64,000 nt of DNA from Dolichospermum sp. DET69 (GCA_017355425.1 CP070233.1:784501-848500), one strand, 5' to 3'; positions 1-9,434 are shown, counted from the stretch's first letter. Notes: generated by a model from the letters alone, not told the origin. Numbers and translations: made by a program.

Positions 1-420
1 ATCCGATCCCCCTAAATCCCCCTTAAAAAGCTATCCATTACCGGGATCTTTCTTAACATTCGATAAGAGCGATCGCTCTCAAACCCCAAACCTTAATCCT
101 CCGTTGATGATTCTCAATAAAATAAGGGTTTTATCAAGAAGAATAAGGTACATTTTGTCAAGAGTAGGGAAATTTTCAAGCGTTGAAACCGTTGCCACAT
201 AAATGTTTCAAGATTGTTAAGAAAGATGTGGGTAATGGATAGCTTAAAAAGGGGGACTTTGAAGAATTTAGCCCCCCTTTTTAAGGGGGGTTGGGGGGAT
301 CTAAACGTTGTGGGGCAACTCTAGAAGACTTGTGTGTACACCGTAGCCTTATTCAAGGGGGGTTAGGGGGGATCTTGATACAACTTGATACTTTACAAAC
401 ATCCTCTTAGAAATTAACCT
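1..420. repeat. Repeat-rich intergenic region with inverted repeats and a MITE-like end
   Basis: No credible ORF. Bases about 9-61 and 213-262 are inverted copies of each other: both contain, in opposite orientation, a GTTAAGAAAGAT segment, a GGTAATGGATAGCTT segment and a G-rich tract. Polypurine/polypyrimidine tracts of the aaaaaggggg type recur at 245-300 and 355-372. The stretch at 390-409 (actttacaaacatcctctta) closely matches the right terminal inverted repeat of the MITE at 28274-28437, so one end of a related element may lie here. Bases 420-582 look like an AT-rich promoter region for the next gene. Confidence 0.6.
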
Positions 421-582
421 AACTGCTGTTTTGTGTTGAGCTTCATCTTGATGGAGAAAACAGAGCAACCTTGATGTATCAAGTAACACAATTATATAAT
501 TATAGCTTTTTTCTACTTGAGAACCTAGAAAAATAAAGCATAATTAACCTTTATAACCATTAACCAACACAGAAAAATCACT

Positions 583-1578
583 ATGAACACACAACCTATC
601 CGCGTCGGAGTCTTAGGTTTTGGTGGACTCGGACAAGCAGCAGCAAAACTCCTCTCCAGCAAACGAGAAATGATCCTGGTTGCAGCCGCAGACCAAAAAG
701 GCTACGCATACTCCACTGAAGGCTTAAACACCCAAGCTTGTATTACCACCTACCAAACACAAGGTACAGTCGGTTATTTAGAATCAGTTGGCACATTAAG
801 CAATAACAGCATTCAAGACTTAATTCAAGCCACAGGTGACGCTGTAGATGGTTATTTCCTAGCTTTACCCAACCTTCCTAACGACTTTATCCCTACCGTT
901 GCTAAAGAATTCATCAAAGCTGGTTGGAAAGGTGTCCTGGTAGATGCTATAAAACGCACCAGTGCAGTTGAACAACTATTAGCAATGAAAGACGAACTGC
1001 AATCAGCGGGAATTACTTATATGACAGGCTGTGGTGCTACCCCTGGACTATTAACCGCTGCCGCTGCATTAGCCGCGCAGAGTTACGCCGAAATTCACAA
1101 TGTAGTTATTACCTTTGGTGTGGGTATTGCTAACTGGGAAGCTTACCGCGCCACCGTTCGGGAAGATATTGGCCATATGCCAGGTTATAGTGTGGAAGCT
1201 GCTAGAGCCATGACTGACGCAGAGGTAGAAGCATTACTAGATAAAACCAACGGCGTGTTAACTTTAGAAAACATGGAACACGCTGATGATGTGATGTTAG
1301 AAATTGCCGGAATATGTTCACGGGATAGAGTCACAGTAGGTGGTGTAGTTGATACCCGTAATCCCAAAAAGCCCCTGAGTACCAATGTGAAAATTACTGG
1401 ACGCACCTTTGAGGGGAAAATCTCCACTCATACCTTTACATTAGGCGATGAAACCAGCATGGCGGCTAATGTCTGTGGTCCCGCCTTTGGTTATCTTAAA
1501 GCCGCTCAAGAATTGCATCAACGGGGCATTTCTGGCTTATTCACGGCTGCGGAAATTATGCCTAAATTTGTCAAATAG
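583..1578 (+). CDS. Saccharopine dehydrogenase-like NAD(P)-binding oxidoreductase
   Basis: A 331-residue protein opening with a Rossmann nucleotide-binding loop ([11 protein letters not shown], residues about 9-19), followed by a segment with the layout of a dehydrogenase or DapB-like fold and a conserved-looking TGCGATPG stretch near residue 147. Cyanobacterial homologues are usually annotated as saccharopine dehydrogenase-like; the substrate is not known to me and lysine metabolism should not be assumed. No transmembrane or signal segment is seen. It is transcribed away from the repeat region, alone, and convergent with the next gene. The ATG start follows an AT-rich leader without a strong Shine-Dalgarno. 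Confidence 0.7.
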   Translation: MNTQPIRVGVLGFGGLGQAAAKLLSSKREMILVAAADQKGYAYSTEGLNTQACITTYQTQGTVGYLESVGTLSNNSIQDLIQATGDAVDGYFLALPNLPNDFIPTVAKEFIKAGWKGVLVDAIKRTSAVEQLLAMKDELQSAGITYMTGCGATPGLLTAAAALAAQSYAEIHNVVITFGVGIANWEAYRATVREDIGHMPGYSVEAARAMTDAEVEALLDKTNGVLTLENMEHADDVMLEIAGICSRDRVTVGGVVDTRNPKKPLSTNVKITGRTFEGKISTHTFTLGDETSMAANVCGPAFGYLKAAQELHQRGISGLFTAAEIMPKFVK

Positions 1579-1633
1579 GTAATTGGTGATAGGTAATTGG
1601 TAATTGGAACAACTCTTATCTATTACCTATCAT

Positions 1634-2185
1634 CTATTCTAAGGAAGAATAAGATTCTTGATATTCTTCTTCTTCCATCGTTACAGGTGTTTCCATCACA
1701 AAAGGTAATTCTGCACCAATTAAACCCCTTTGAATCCGTTCTGATGTTTGATTAAAAACTATAAACAGAGGATAAATGGTATTAGCACCTTCACTTAAAA
1801 TATGACTGTGACGAGGGTGCATAATCCATTCATATTCTTTATCTAACCAAACTTGGCTTTGTCTCCATCTTCTCAATAAATCAGAAAAGTCTTCATGGGG
1901 ACGATGAATAAAAATTAAAATCTCTATACCTGTTTTAATTTTCCATTCCGGGTCACATAAGATAATAGCAACATCACAAGGTAAACTTGTCGTTTGTGAA
2001 GTCCTAGTTTCCAGATCACGGATACGGACAATGGGGAGAGGGATAGTAATGACACTTTCCCCAGGACGACGGAGACTAGGAATCATCTCCCAATAGGGAC
2101 GATGTTGTTTGAGGAGAGCGATCGCTGATATATGATTAGTATACTCAGCTAAACTAGTTTCATAAAGAGATTTATGTACAGTCAT
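1634..2185 (-). CDS. Conserved hypothetical protein, 183 aa
   Basis: Soluble 183-residue protein with no signal or membrane segment and no motif I recognise. It has a Trp/His-rich middle (RRWRQSQVWLDKEYEWIMHP, about residues 104-123) and an acidic tail (EEEEYQ). It lies 89 nt downstream of pilC on the same strand, so it could be a distal member of the pilus motor operon, but a spacer of that size makes this uncertain. The codon use looks ordinary for the region. Function unknown. Confidence 0.6.
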   Translation of the reverse strand: MTVHKSLYETSLAEYTNHISAIALLKQHRPYWEMIPSLRRPGESVITIPLPIVRIRDLETRTSQTTSLPCDVAIILCDPEWKIKTGIEILIFIHRPHEDFSDLLRRWRQSQVWLDKEYEWIMHPRHSHILSEGANTIYPLFIVFNQTSERIQRGLIGAELPFVMETPVTMEEEEYQESYSSLE

Positions 2186-2274
2186 AATTTTGTAAAATAT
2201 AAAAGTGTAAAATATGAAGAATAAAGGATTAAACTTGTTTTCTTAATCTTCATTCTTCATCTTTCAACCTTTCC

Positions 2275-3498
2275 TTAACCCATCTTTTCAAATACTTTGA
2301 ACATTGGCAAATACATAGCCAGCAAAATTGTCCCTACCATTCCCCCCAGTACCACAATCATTAAGGGTTCTAAAACGCTAGTTAGTGATTTAACTGCCTG
2401 TTCTACTTCATCTTCATAGAAATCAGCAACTTTCATTAACATTCCATCTAGTTGACCCGTTTCCTCACCGATACTCATCATCTGAATTGCCATACTGGGA
2501 AAAACGTCTGCTTTAAGTAAAGCCACACTAATCATCCCCCCCTGTTGCACCTCTTCACGAGCAGCATCAATAGCATTAGCAATAACTTGGTTTCCTGATG
2601 TATCCCGAACAATTTCTAAACAGGTTAAAATCGGGACTCCAGAGCGAGTCAATGAACCAAAAGTTCGACTAAATCGGGCAATAGAAGATTTTTGAATCAA
2701 ATCACCAAACAAAGGCACCTTCAGAGAAATACTATCGATCTGTAACCTACCAACAGGGGTTTTGTAATACTGCTTGTAGAGAAACGATAATACAATGACA
2801 ATCCCAATAATCAACAAAGACCAATAACTTCGTAATATTTTACTACAGGTCATTAAGAATAGTGTCAGTGGTGGTAATTCTATGCCGATAGATGCAAAAA
2901 TGTCTGCAAAAATTGGAATCAAAAAAACTGTCATCCCGACAAAGATAGCCGTCGCTAGAAAACCCACAACCACTGGATAAGACATAGCTGATTTAATTTG
3001 GTTCTGTAATCGGGCCATGTCTTCCAATAATTTAGCCAGACGATTTAAAACCTCATCTAGCACACCCCCAATTTCTCCAGCTTGTACCATACTCACATAC
3101 AAACCATCAAAACAATCAGGATGTTTACGCATAGAATCCGAGAGGTTAACTCCAGTCTGAACATCGCTACAAATTTCTACTAAAGCAGCTTTAAGTTTAG
3201 GATTACTACACTGTTCAGAGAGGACACCCAAGCCTCTGACTATGGCCACACCTGCATTTACTAAAGCAGCAAATTGACGAGAAAAAATGGCTTTATCTCT
3301 GACAGAAACCTTAACAAAGGAATTCTGTATTTTTTTTAGATCAAATCGAGAAGCCAAGCTTTGAGATTCTTTTAATTCCTGAATAGCAAAACCTTGATCT
3401 CTGAGTTTAGTCCGAGCATCAGTCAAGGAATTAGAAGTAAATTTTTCTGTTCTGGATTTTCCTTGAGAGTCACGAATTTTAGCAACATAAGTAGGCAT
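2275..3498 (-). CDS. pilC: Type IV pilus inner-membrane platform protein PilC
   Basis: A 407-residue type II secretion F-family protein. The N-terminus (MPTYVAKIRDSQGKSR) is typical of PilC/GspF, and two T2SF domains follow (about residues 70-195 and 270-400), each with a GEIGG/GEETG-type motif (VQAGEIGGVLDEV and SIGEETGQLDGML). Hydrophobic segments sit near residues 175-200, 220-240 and 375-400. PilC couples the cytoplasmic PilB/PilT ATPases to pilin assembly and disassembly at the inner membrane. It is the last pilus gene of pilB-pilT-pilC, 88 nt after pilT. A four-copy heptamer repeat (taattgg, 3504-3531) lies directly upstream of the ATG. Confidence 0.95.
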   Translation of the reverse strand: MPTYVAKIRDSQGKSRTEKFTSNSLTDARTKLRDQGFAIQELKESQSLASRFDLKKIQNSFVKVSVRDKAIFSRQFAALVNAGVAIVRGLGVLSEQCSNPKLKAALVEICSDVQTGVNLSDSMRKHPDCFDGLYVSMVQAGEIGGVLDEVLNRLAKLLEDMARLQNQIKSAMSYPVVVGFLATAIFVGMTVFLIPIFADIFASIGIELPPLTLFLMTCSKILRSYWSLLIIGIVIVLSFLYKQYYKTPVGRLQIDSISLKVPLFGDLIQKSSIARFSRTFGSLTRSGVPILTCLEIVRDTSGNQVIANAIDAAREEVQQGGMISVALLKADVFPSMAIQMMSIGEETGQLDGMLMKVADFYEDEVEQAVKSLTSVLEPLMIVVLGGMVGTILLAMYLPMFKVFEKMG

Positions 3499-3503
3499 AA
3501 TAT

Positions 3504-3536
3504 TAATTGGTAATTGGTAATTGGTAATTGGTAATT
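3504..3536. repeat. Heptamer tandem repeat (taattgg x4)
   Basis: Four perfect tandem copies of taattgg plus a partial fifth occupy most of the pilT-pilC spacer, just before the pilC start. A related short tract lies at about 1578-1607. This fits the heptameric short tandem repeats known from heterocystous cyanobacteria. Confidence 0.8.
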
Positions 3537-3585
3537 AGTAAAATTTTCCCCTTGCTCCCTTCTTTTTATCAGTTTTCTATTTCCT

Positions 3586-4686
3586 TTAACGTAGTTTAGC
3601 TCCTGCTGGGGCTGTCGCTCCAATTAGACGCTGTACTTCATCTGGTTTAGAAGTTTTAGATATTGCTGCTTCAAAAGAAATAGTTCCAGCTTTGTATAAA
3701 TCAGCTAAGACTTTTTCTAGAGTTTGCATTCCCAATTTACCACCAGTCTGAATAGCCGAGTAAATTTGTGCTGTTTTCCCCTCTCGAATCAAGTTAGAAA
3801 TAGCGGGGGTAATAATCATAATTTCTTGAGCCATTACCCGACCATATTCAGTTGGTTTGGGATTTTTCTTAGCTACTAAAGTTTGACTAAAAACTGCTAC
3901 TAACGAGTTAGATAACTGCACCCGCACCTGAGTTTGTCTTTCTGAGGGAAAAACGTCAATAATTCGGTCAACGGTTTGTGCAGCAGAACTTGTATGTAGT
4001 GTACCAAATACCAAGTGACCTGTTTCTGCGGCGGAAATTGCCAAAGCAATTGTTTCTAAATCCCGCATTTCCCCTACCAAAATAATATCAGGATCTTCCC
4101 GTAAAGCTGCTTTTAAAGCATTAGCAAAACTTTTCGTATCTTCCCCTAATTGGCGTTGGTGAACTAAACTTTTTATTGGTTCATAAACAAATTCAACAGG
4201 ATCTTCAACTGTTAAAATATGTTCTGCCCTAGTGCGGTTAATTAAGTCAATCATTGCCGCTAAGGTAGTAGTTTTCCCAGAACCTGTAGGCCCTGTGACG
4301 AGAATTAATCCTCTAGGTTTTTCCGTCATTTCCCGAACTATATCTGGCAAACCTAATTTTTCAAAATTAGGAATTTTAGAACTTAATGCTCGTAAACAAG
4401 CAGCATAAGCACCACGTTCTTTATAGACATTCACCCGGAAACGAGCTAATCCTTTCACACCATAAGAACAATCTAATTCCCATGTTTGCTCCAAGGTTTT
4501 GCGTTGAGTGTTATTGAGCATACTGAAAATTAGCCTTTGACACTCATCAGCAGTCAATATGTTTTCACCAATAGGTGTTAGATGTCCACTAATCCGGAAA
4601 TAGGGAGGCAACCCAGCGGATAGGTGCAAGTCCGAACCACCCATATTGATCAGTTGCTCCATCAAGTCTTCAATCATCATTTCCAT
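3586..4686 (-). CDS. pilT: Twitching motility ATPase PilT
   Basis: Hexameric ATPase that powers retraction of type IV pili. Visible motifs: the PilT N-terminal signature GGSDLHLSAG, Walker A GPTGSGKTTT, Asp box region EDPVEFVYEP, Walker B DPDIILVGEMRD and His box GHLVFGTLHT. About 366 residues, normal for the family. The reading frame extends to a TTG at 4704, but the ATG at 4686 (MEMMIEDLMEQL) fits the family N-terminus better. It lies between pilB (66 nt upstream) and pilC, as in other cyanobacterial pilus motor operons. Confidence 0.95.
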   Translation of the reverse strand: MEMMIEDLMEQLINMGGSDLHLSAGLPPYFRISGHLTPIGENILTADECQRLIFSMLNNTQRKTLEQTWELDCSYGVKGLARFRVNVYKERGAYAACLRALSSKIPNFEKLGLPDIVREMTEKPRGLILVTGPTGSGKTTTLAAMIDLINRTRAEHILTVEDPVEFVYEPIKSLVHQRQLGEDTKSFANALKAALREDPDIILVGEMRDLETIALAISAAETGHLVFGTLHTSSAAQTVDRIIDVFPSERQTQVRVQLSNSLVAVFSQTLVAKKNPKPTEYGRVMAQEIMIITPAISNLIREGKTAQIYSAIQTGGKLGMQTLEKVLADLYKAGTISFEAAISKTSKPDEVQRLIGATAPAGAKLR

Positions 4687-4751
4687 AGTCTCTTTTCGCT
4701 CCAATTAATTAACAATAAAAAAACTTAAACATTTCAATTGAAAATCTACGG

Positions 4752-6752
4752 CTAATCTGTAAAGCGAGGTGTCATACAGTAAGGACAATCTAACCATTCT
4801 GGTTGTAATTCTCCACTGCAACTTAGACAAGTCAGACCACTTTTGCGTTTAGCTTTTAATTCAGCCTCTAAACCGTTGTCTGTAAATGTTACCCGTTCTA
4901 CTTCCTCTAGAGTAGTTGCACCTTGGCGAACTAGGTCTAAACTGTATGCCAGCAAGGTTTTCATCCCCTCTTCAACAGCTACCTCTTTAATCCTTTCTGT
5001 AGGTGCTTCCTTATTGATCAGGGTTTGCAGATCTTCAGTAATTCGCATTACTTCATAAACACCACAACGCCCCTTGTAGCCAATACCACCACATTTTTGA
5101 CAGAGATTTTTCTGGGAGGCTATTTCTTCCGGTGGGATAATATTGGCTTTGTAGAAAGTCACCTGAGCCTCTTGGGAAGCTATTAGACCATAGCGAGCTA
5201 GTTCTTCAATGGTGGGAGTATAGGCAATCCGACATTCAGAACACACACGACGAACTAGACGTTGTGCTAAAACCCCAATTAAAGAACTGGAAATCATGAA
5301 AGGTTCAATACCCATTTCTCCTAAGCGAGCGATCGCTCCAGGCGCATCATTAGTGTGTAAGGTAGTCAATACCAAGTGACCTGTTAATGCGGCTTCAATC
5401 GCCGTTTTAGCTGTTTCCTTATCCCGTGTTTCCCCCACCAACAACACATCTGGATCTTGACGTAAAAAAGCTCGCAATGCCGTTGAAAAATCTAACCCTT
5501 TTTCCCGAATTACCTGTACTTGGGTAATCCCCGGTAAACTGTACTCAATCGGATCTTCTACCGTACTGATATTAATCCCCGGATCATTCTTTTCTGATAG
5601 AGCCGAATACAAGGAAGTCGTTTTCCCCGAACCAGTTGGTCCTGTCACGAGAATTAACCCGAATGGCTTGCTAACCATATCCTTGACAATATTCAAGGTT
5701 TCTGGGTCAGTAATTAACTTATCCAAACCCAATTGAGTAGAAGAGTTATCTAAAATCCGCAGAACAACCTTTTCTCCATAGCGACTAGGTAAAGTATTTA
5801 CCCGGAAATCTACCTTGCGTCCTGCGAATAAACGGCGAATCCGGCCATCTTGAGGTAAACGTCTCTCAGCAATGTCCAGGTTAGAAATAATTTTAAATCG
5901 GGCTGTTACCGCTGGGATAATTTTTTTCGGCATATTTTCAAATGCCTCACGTAATACCCCATCTTTACGGAAACGAATCCGGAGATACTCTTCCTGGGGT
6001 TCAATATGAATATCCGAAACACCTTCAGTTAAAGCTTTCAATAAAATCCGGTTGACAAGTTTAATGATTGGTGCATCATCAGCGCCCTTCATGGCCTGAT
6101 CTAAATCAACATCATTATCACTACTTTCCTCTATGTCCAGATTATCTAAATTGTGTAAATCTCCCTTCACATCATAATTTTTTTCCTGATCTAATATCTT
6201 TTGGCGGGCAGCTTCTTCATTTAAGTATTGATTAATGATGTTCTGGTAATCCTTCTGAGTAATTACCCTACGCTGCAAAGACAAATTTTTAGGACGCAAA
6301 ATCCGGTTGAGATCATCAGAAGCGTCTAAATTATCTGGATCAACCATTGCCACCACAACATAAGTTGGGTTTTCGTTATTATCCGTTGACAATGGTAATA
6401 ACTGATGCCGACGACAGATTTCAATAGGAATAAACTGTTTGATTAACAGCCCTACACTTGTGGTATCAATTTCCTTGATTTCAGGATCAAGATACTCAAC
6501 ACCATATAAAATTTTGAGTTCAAATAAATGTTGTTTTTTGTATGCTGTTACCAACTCAGGTGATAATTGTCGCCCAGTAATTGACTCTAATACCTCTGTC
6601 AGTGGTTTGCCTGACTTGCGGCTGTCAATCACAGCTTGTCTCATCTGTTCATTATTGACATAACCAGATGTTACTAACTTATTACCGAAAGGCGAAAACT
6701 CAGTTCTTGTAGTTAGCGCAGTGCTGCGTCCTTGTGATGACGAGTAATTCAT
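4752..6752 (-). CDS. pilB: Type IV pilus assembly ATPase PilB (GspE family)
   Basis: Pilus extension motor. An N-terminal GspE domain (about residues 20-180) is followed by the ATPase core with Walker A GPTGSGKTTS, EDPIEY, Walker B DPDVLLVGETRD and His box GHLVLTTLHTND. The family's tetracysteine zinc site is present (CSEC and CQKC). The last ~25 residues carry a further CxxC...CxxC pair (CLSC and CPYC), an extra zinc-ribbon-like tail that I do not expect in standard PilB. The start is the ATG at 6752; an in-frame TTG lies two codons upstream. First gene of the pilB-pilT-pilC operon. Confidence 0.95.
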   Translation of the reverse strand: MNYSSSQGRSTALTTRTEFSPFGNKLVTSGYVNNEQMRQAVIDSRKSGKPLTEVLESITGRQLSPELVTAYKKQHLFELKILYGVEYLDPEIKEIDTTSVGLLIKQFIPIEICRRHQLLPLSTDNNENPTYVVVAMVDPDNLDASDDLNRILRPKNLSLQRRVITQKDYQNIINQYLNEEAARQKILDQEKNYDVKGDLHNLDNLDIEESSDNDVDLDQAMKGADDAPIIKLVNRILLKALTEGVSDIHIEPQEEYLRIRFRKDGVLREAFENMPKKIIPAVTARFKIISNLDIAERRLPQDGRIRRLFAGRKVDFRVNTLPSRYGEKVVLRILDNSSTQLGLDKLITDPETLNIVKDMVSKPFGLILVTGPTGSGKTTSLYSALSEKNDPGINISTVEDPIEYSLPGITQVQVIREKGLDFSTALRAFLRQDPDVLLVGETRDKETAKTAIEAALTGHLVLTTLHTNDAPGAIARLGEMGIEPFMISSSLIGVLAQRLVRRVCSECRIAYTPTIEELARYGLIASQEAQVTFYKANIIPPEEIASQKNLCQKCGGIGYKGRCGVYEVMRITEDLQTLINKEAPTERIKEVAVEEGMKTLLAYSLDLVRQGATTLEEVERVTFTDNGLEAELKAKRKSGLTCLSCSGELQPEWLDCPYCMTPRFTD

Positions 6753-7487
6753 AAGCAATTGGGTTAGGGTAGGGAAACCTCTTCTTTAAGTATTCCCATA
6801 CTGTGGTAGATAATTCTCATTGATACTGTATTAAATTCAAGTTAACAACCTTTCTATGTAATAATTTTTATAATGAGGCAACAGTCTAGAATTTTCTGGG
6901 ATTTTTCATCGCAGAAGGGAATAGGGAGCAGGGAACAGTTTTTCTGATTTTCTGTTCCCTGTTCCCTCTTTAATAATTGGTCACAATACTTATTCCATCA
7001 TTGGTCACAATAGAATCTCAGTGGTAACATTTCCTGCCCAAATATCGGCAATTAAATTTCTGCTGTTAAAAGCATTGGGGATGAGTGGATAATAGTAAAC
7101 GAAATTGACACTCTCACTGGCTTTAGCCGCTGAGATTCTTGGTTCAACGAGTCCACTTAACTTAGAACCCTTGCGGTATCTAAGCCAGAGGTGGTTCTCT
7201 CCCCAAGCGTTAACTTTCCCTCTGCCCGAAGGTAGTTGCATTACTGCAAATTTTGCTTGAGTTTAAATTCTGTGTTGTCTAGCTCCCATGAAGATTTTAC
7301 CTATTCGGAGGGTAGTCACTAAAACTATGGAATAGAACCCTATATCCTCAATTGTCAAGGACCAGAAAAGCCGTTAGGCAGTTAGGTTTTTATACAGGTT
7401 GATTACCATTCCTGTTGTGAATAGTATAACATCATCAAATACAAAGGCGATAAACCTTTGCTAATTTTTCTTAACTTATGTTATAGT
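6753..7487. other. Long intergenic stretch: pilB promoter side and IS607 left flank
   Basis: This covers the leader of pilB (AT-rich, about 6753-6890), a copy of the gggaacaggga-type low-complexity repeat near 6919-6965, the possible TnpB remnant at 7005-7241 and the left flank of the IS607-type element. No clear promoter consensus was identified. A CDS in this stretch other than the remnant is not supported. Confidence 0.5.
7005..7241 (-). pseudogene. Possible TnpB C-terminal remnant
   Basis: A 78-codon open frame whose translation has the flavour of the variable C-terminal tail of IS200/IS605-group TnpB proteins (GRGKVNAWGEN followed by a basic, then SAAKASESVNF segment). No RuvC motif is present, so if it derives from TnpB only the tail is left. 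It abuts a younger IS607-type element, as expected for a recurrent insertion site. It could also be a chance ORF. Confidence 0.35.
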
Positions 7488-8090
7488 ATGCGAATGGCAT
7501 ACATACCACTCAGAAAAGCGGTCGAATTTCTGGGATTGCACCCCAATACGTTGAGGAGATATGCAGATGAAGGGAAAATCAAAAGCATCAAAAACCCCGC
7601 AGGACAAAGACTGTATGATGTCGAATCATACGTCAACGGTAGCTCAGAACAAGCTACCATTATTTGTTACTGCCGAGTTAGCTCCTCAAAACAGCGAGAT
7701 GACCTTGACAGACAAATCGCTTATATGCAATCCCTCTACCCAGAAGCTGAAATCATCAAAGACATCGGCTCAGGAATCAACTTCAAAAGAAAAGGATTGC
7801 AATCCTTACTGGACAAGCTTCTGCGGGGAGATAAGTTCACACTTGTTGTTGCCTGTCGTGACAGACTCGCAAGATTTGGGTTTGAACTTATACAGTACAT
7901 GGTCGAACAAAACGGTGGACAAATCGTGGTTCTCGACGCAACTGTACACTGCCCAAATACTGAACTCACCCAGGATTTACTCTCAATCCTTCACGTCTTT
8001 TCATGCAGAATGCACGGACTCAGAAAATACTCTAAAAAAATCAAGGAAGATTTATCTAAGTCTGACACCTGCACAGAAAGCGATAATTAA
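7488..8090 (+). CDS. tnpA: IS607-type transposase TnpA (serine recombinase)
   Basis: An N-terminal MerR-like helix-turn-helix (PLRKAVEFLGLHPNTLRRY...GKIKSI) recognises DNA; the resolvase catalytic domain follows, with the nucleophile serines in ICYCRVSSSKQRDDLDRQ and the arginine motif ACRDRLARFGFELI. About 200 residues, full length for the family. The frame is open from a TTG at 7458, but ATG 7488 (MRMAYIPLR) or 7494 is a better start. Its 3' end overlaps the tnpB reading frame in a different phase, suggesting translational coupling. The gene appears intact. Confidence 0.9.
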   Translation: MRMAYIPLRKAVEFLGLHPNTLRRYADEGKIKSIKNPAGQRLYDVESYVNGSSEQATIICYCRVSSSKQRDDLDRQIAYMQSLYPEAEIIKDIGSGINFKRKGLQSLLDKLLRGDKFTLVVACRDRLARFGFELIQYMVEQNGGQIVVLDATVHCPNTELTQDLLSILHVFSCRMHGLRKYSKKIKEDLSKSDTCTESDN

Positions 8091-9153
8091 GCAATGGTTT
8101 GGTGTTTCTAGATTTGTTTACAATAAAACTATCAAGTTATTGCAAGATGGAGAAATCAAGGCTAATTGGCAAGCTATAAAGACAGGTATTCTTAATGATT
8201 TACCTGACTGGTGCAAAAGTGTTCCTTATCAAATTAAATCAATAGCAATTAAGGATGCTTGCAAAGCAGTTAGCAATGCCAAAAAGAAATACAAAAATGG
8301 CGGAGGAATAAGTCGATGTAGATTTAGATCCAGAAAATATCCAGTTCAATCCTGTTATATTCCCAAATCGGCAGTGCTGGAAAAAGGAATTTTTTACACC
8401 ATATTAGGCGAAACATCCTATAAGGAATCTTTGCCCAAAGGATGTGGAGACTGCCGATTAGTTCTCTCTCATGGTGATTACTACTTAACAGTTCCCGAAG
8501 AAAAACCGCGACTCGATGCCGAAAACCAAGGACGAGTCGTGGCTTTAGATCCAGGTATCAGAACATTTTTAACATTCTTCTCCGAGGATTCTTTTGGTTG
8601 GTTGGGAGATACTGCTAACATCAAAATTCAAAAACTTTGCTTTAAACTAGATAAGTTAGTTAGCAAAATATCTCAAGCTAAATGCAAACAAAAAAGAAGA
8701 CTTAAATTAGCCGCAACTAAATTGAGAGGAAAGATCAAGAATCTTGGATCTGAATTACACAAAAAGACTACCAAGTTCTTAGTTGATAATTTCGATGTAA
8801 TTCTTTTACCAACTTTTGAAACATCTCAGATGTCAAAGAAAGGAAAAAGAAGGATTAGATCCAAATCAGTCCGGCAAATGCTAACGCTATCGCACTATCA
8901 ATTCAAACAATTTATTAAACACAAAGCATTTGAATACAGAAAAATAGTGCTGGACGTGAATGAAGCCTATACTTCAAAGACTGTTAGTTGGACTGGCGAA
9001 ATAGTTAAGAATCTTGGTGGTTCTAAAACCATAAAATCTCCATCCACAAATAATGTCATGGATAGAGATTTGAATGGTGCGCGGGGAATTTTTCTCCGTG
9101 CATTGGTTGATACGCCTTGGTTGAGAGAAAACCTCAACTTATGTATTTGTTAA
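8032..9153 (+). CDS. tnpB: TnpB RNA-guided nuclease-like protein of IS607 element
   Basis: TnpB is an RNA-guided, RuvC-type nuclease thought to help the element persist. Visible are RuvC-I (ALDPGIRTFLTFF), RuvC-II glutamate (LLPTFETSQM) and RuvC-III (MDRDLNGARGI), so catalytic acids are kept. The region between RuvC-II and -III reads EAYTSKTVSWTGEI and lacks the CxxC...CxxC zinc finger of most TnpB proteins. No ATG lies near the beginning of homology (LSLTPAQKAIIKQWFG); the frame is +1 relative to tnpA across an A7 run at 8034-8040, so initiation may be coupled or frameshifted, and the start given is approximate. A guide RNA would be expected around and after the stop codon. Confidence 0.8.
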   Translation, partial: LKKSRKIYLSLTPAQKAIIKQWFGVSRFVYNKTIKLLQDGEIKANWQAIKTGILNDLPDWCKSVPYQIKSIAIKDACKAVSNAKKKYKNGGGISRCRFRSRKYPVQSCYIPKSAVLEKGIFYTILGETSYKESLPKGCGDCRLVLSHGDYYLTVPEEKPRLDAENQGRVVALDPGIRTFLTFFSEDSFGWLGDTANIKIQKLCFKLDKLVSKISQAKCKQKRRLKLAATKLRGKIKNLGSELHKKTTKFLVDNFDVILLPTFETSQMSKKGKRRIRSKSVRQMLTLSHYQFKQFIKHKAFEYRKIVLDVNEAYTSKTVSWTGEIVKNLGGSKTIKSPSTNNVMDRDLNGARGIFLRALVDTPWLRENLNLCIC

Positions 9154-9194
9154 CTTTTGTTAGCAAAAAAGTATCGGTATATAGGACTAATATT

Positions 9195-9310
9195 TGATTT
9201 TTGATAGCTTGCGTGGCATAGCCATACTGTCCGTAGGGGGCGTTAGTGTCAGCGTAACGCACCGTTGATTGAGCATAAGGTGCGTTACGGCTATGCCTAA
9301 CACACCCTAC
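9195..9310. repeat. Palindromic intergenic repeat (cgtaacgcacc ... ggtgcgttacg)
   Basis: The 11-bp arms at 9253-9263 and 9279-9289 are perfectly complementary with a 15-nt loop. The preceding segment (tttttgatagcttgcgtggc, from about 9197) has a near copy at about 43674-43693, so this is a dispersed repeat. It lies in the upstream spacer of grpE. Confidence 0.75.
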
Positions 9311-9390
9311 GAATACTTAGAGTTTTCAAAATTCGACTACTATTGCTATAGCCAGCAGTCGCTGAAGTCTCCGTCAAACAAACCATCCCT

Positions 9391-9420
9391 CTCAGCACTA
9401 AAGTGACTGAGTTTCCCACT
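9391..9420. repeat. Hairpin element of the 'gactgag-tt' type, copy 1
   Basis: The sequence ctcagCACTaaAGTGactgag forms a compact hairpin followed by tttccc. Two further elements with the same downstream motif but different stem sequence lie at 24851-24908 and 30373-30420. They resemble the hairpin ends of IS200/IS605-type elements. This copy lies within 20 nt of the grpE start and could affect its expression. Confidence 0.5.
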
Positions 9421-9434
9421 TACCACATATTCTT

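Larger units (their letters stand above)
7440..9175 (+). mobile_element. IS607-family insertion sequence (TnpA serine recombinase + TnpB)
   Basis: Two overlapping genes, a MerR-HTH/serine recombinase followed by a TnpB-type RuvC protein, are the diagnostic content of IS607 elements. As usual for this family no terminal inverted repeats or target duplication are visible, so the ends are estimates: the left end lies before 7488 and the right end shortly after the tnpB stop at 9153. Related short words (TTAACTTATGTTA near 7470 and TTAACTTTTGTTA near 9151) flank the coding part and may be near the ends. It sits between pilB and grpE. Confidence 0.8.

Noticed and set aside
7561-8031. N-terminal extension of the TnpB frame
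   Set aside because: It is the +1 shadow of tnpA; homology to TnpB begins only near 8040.
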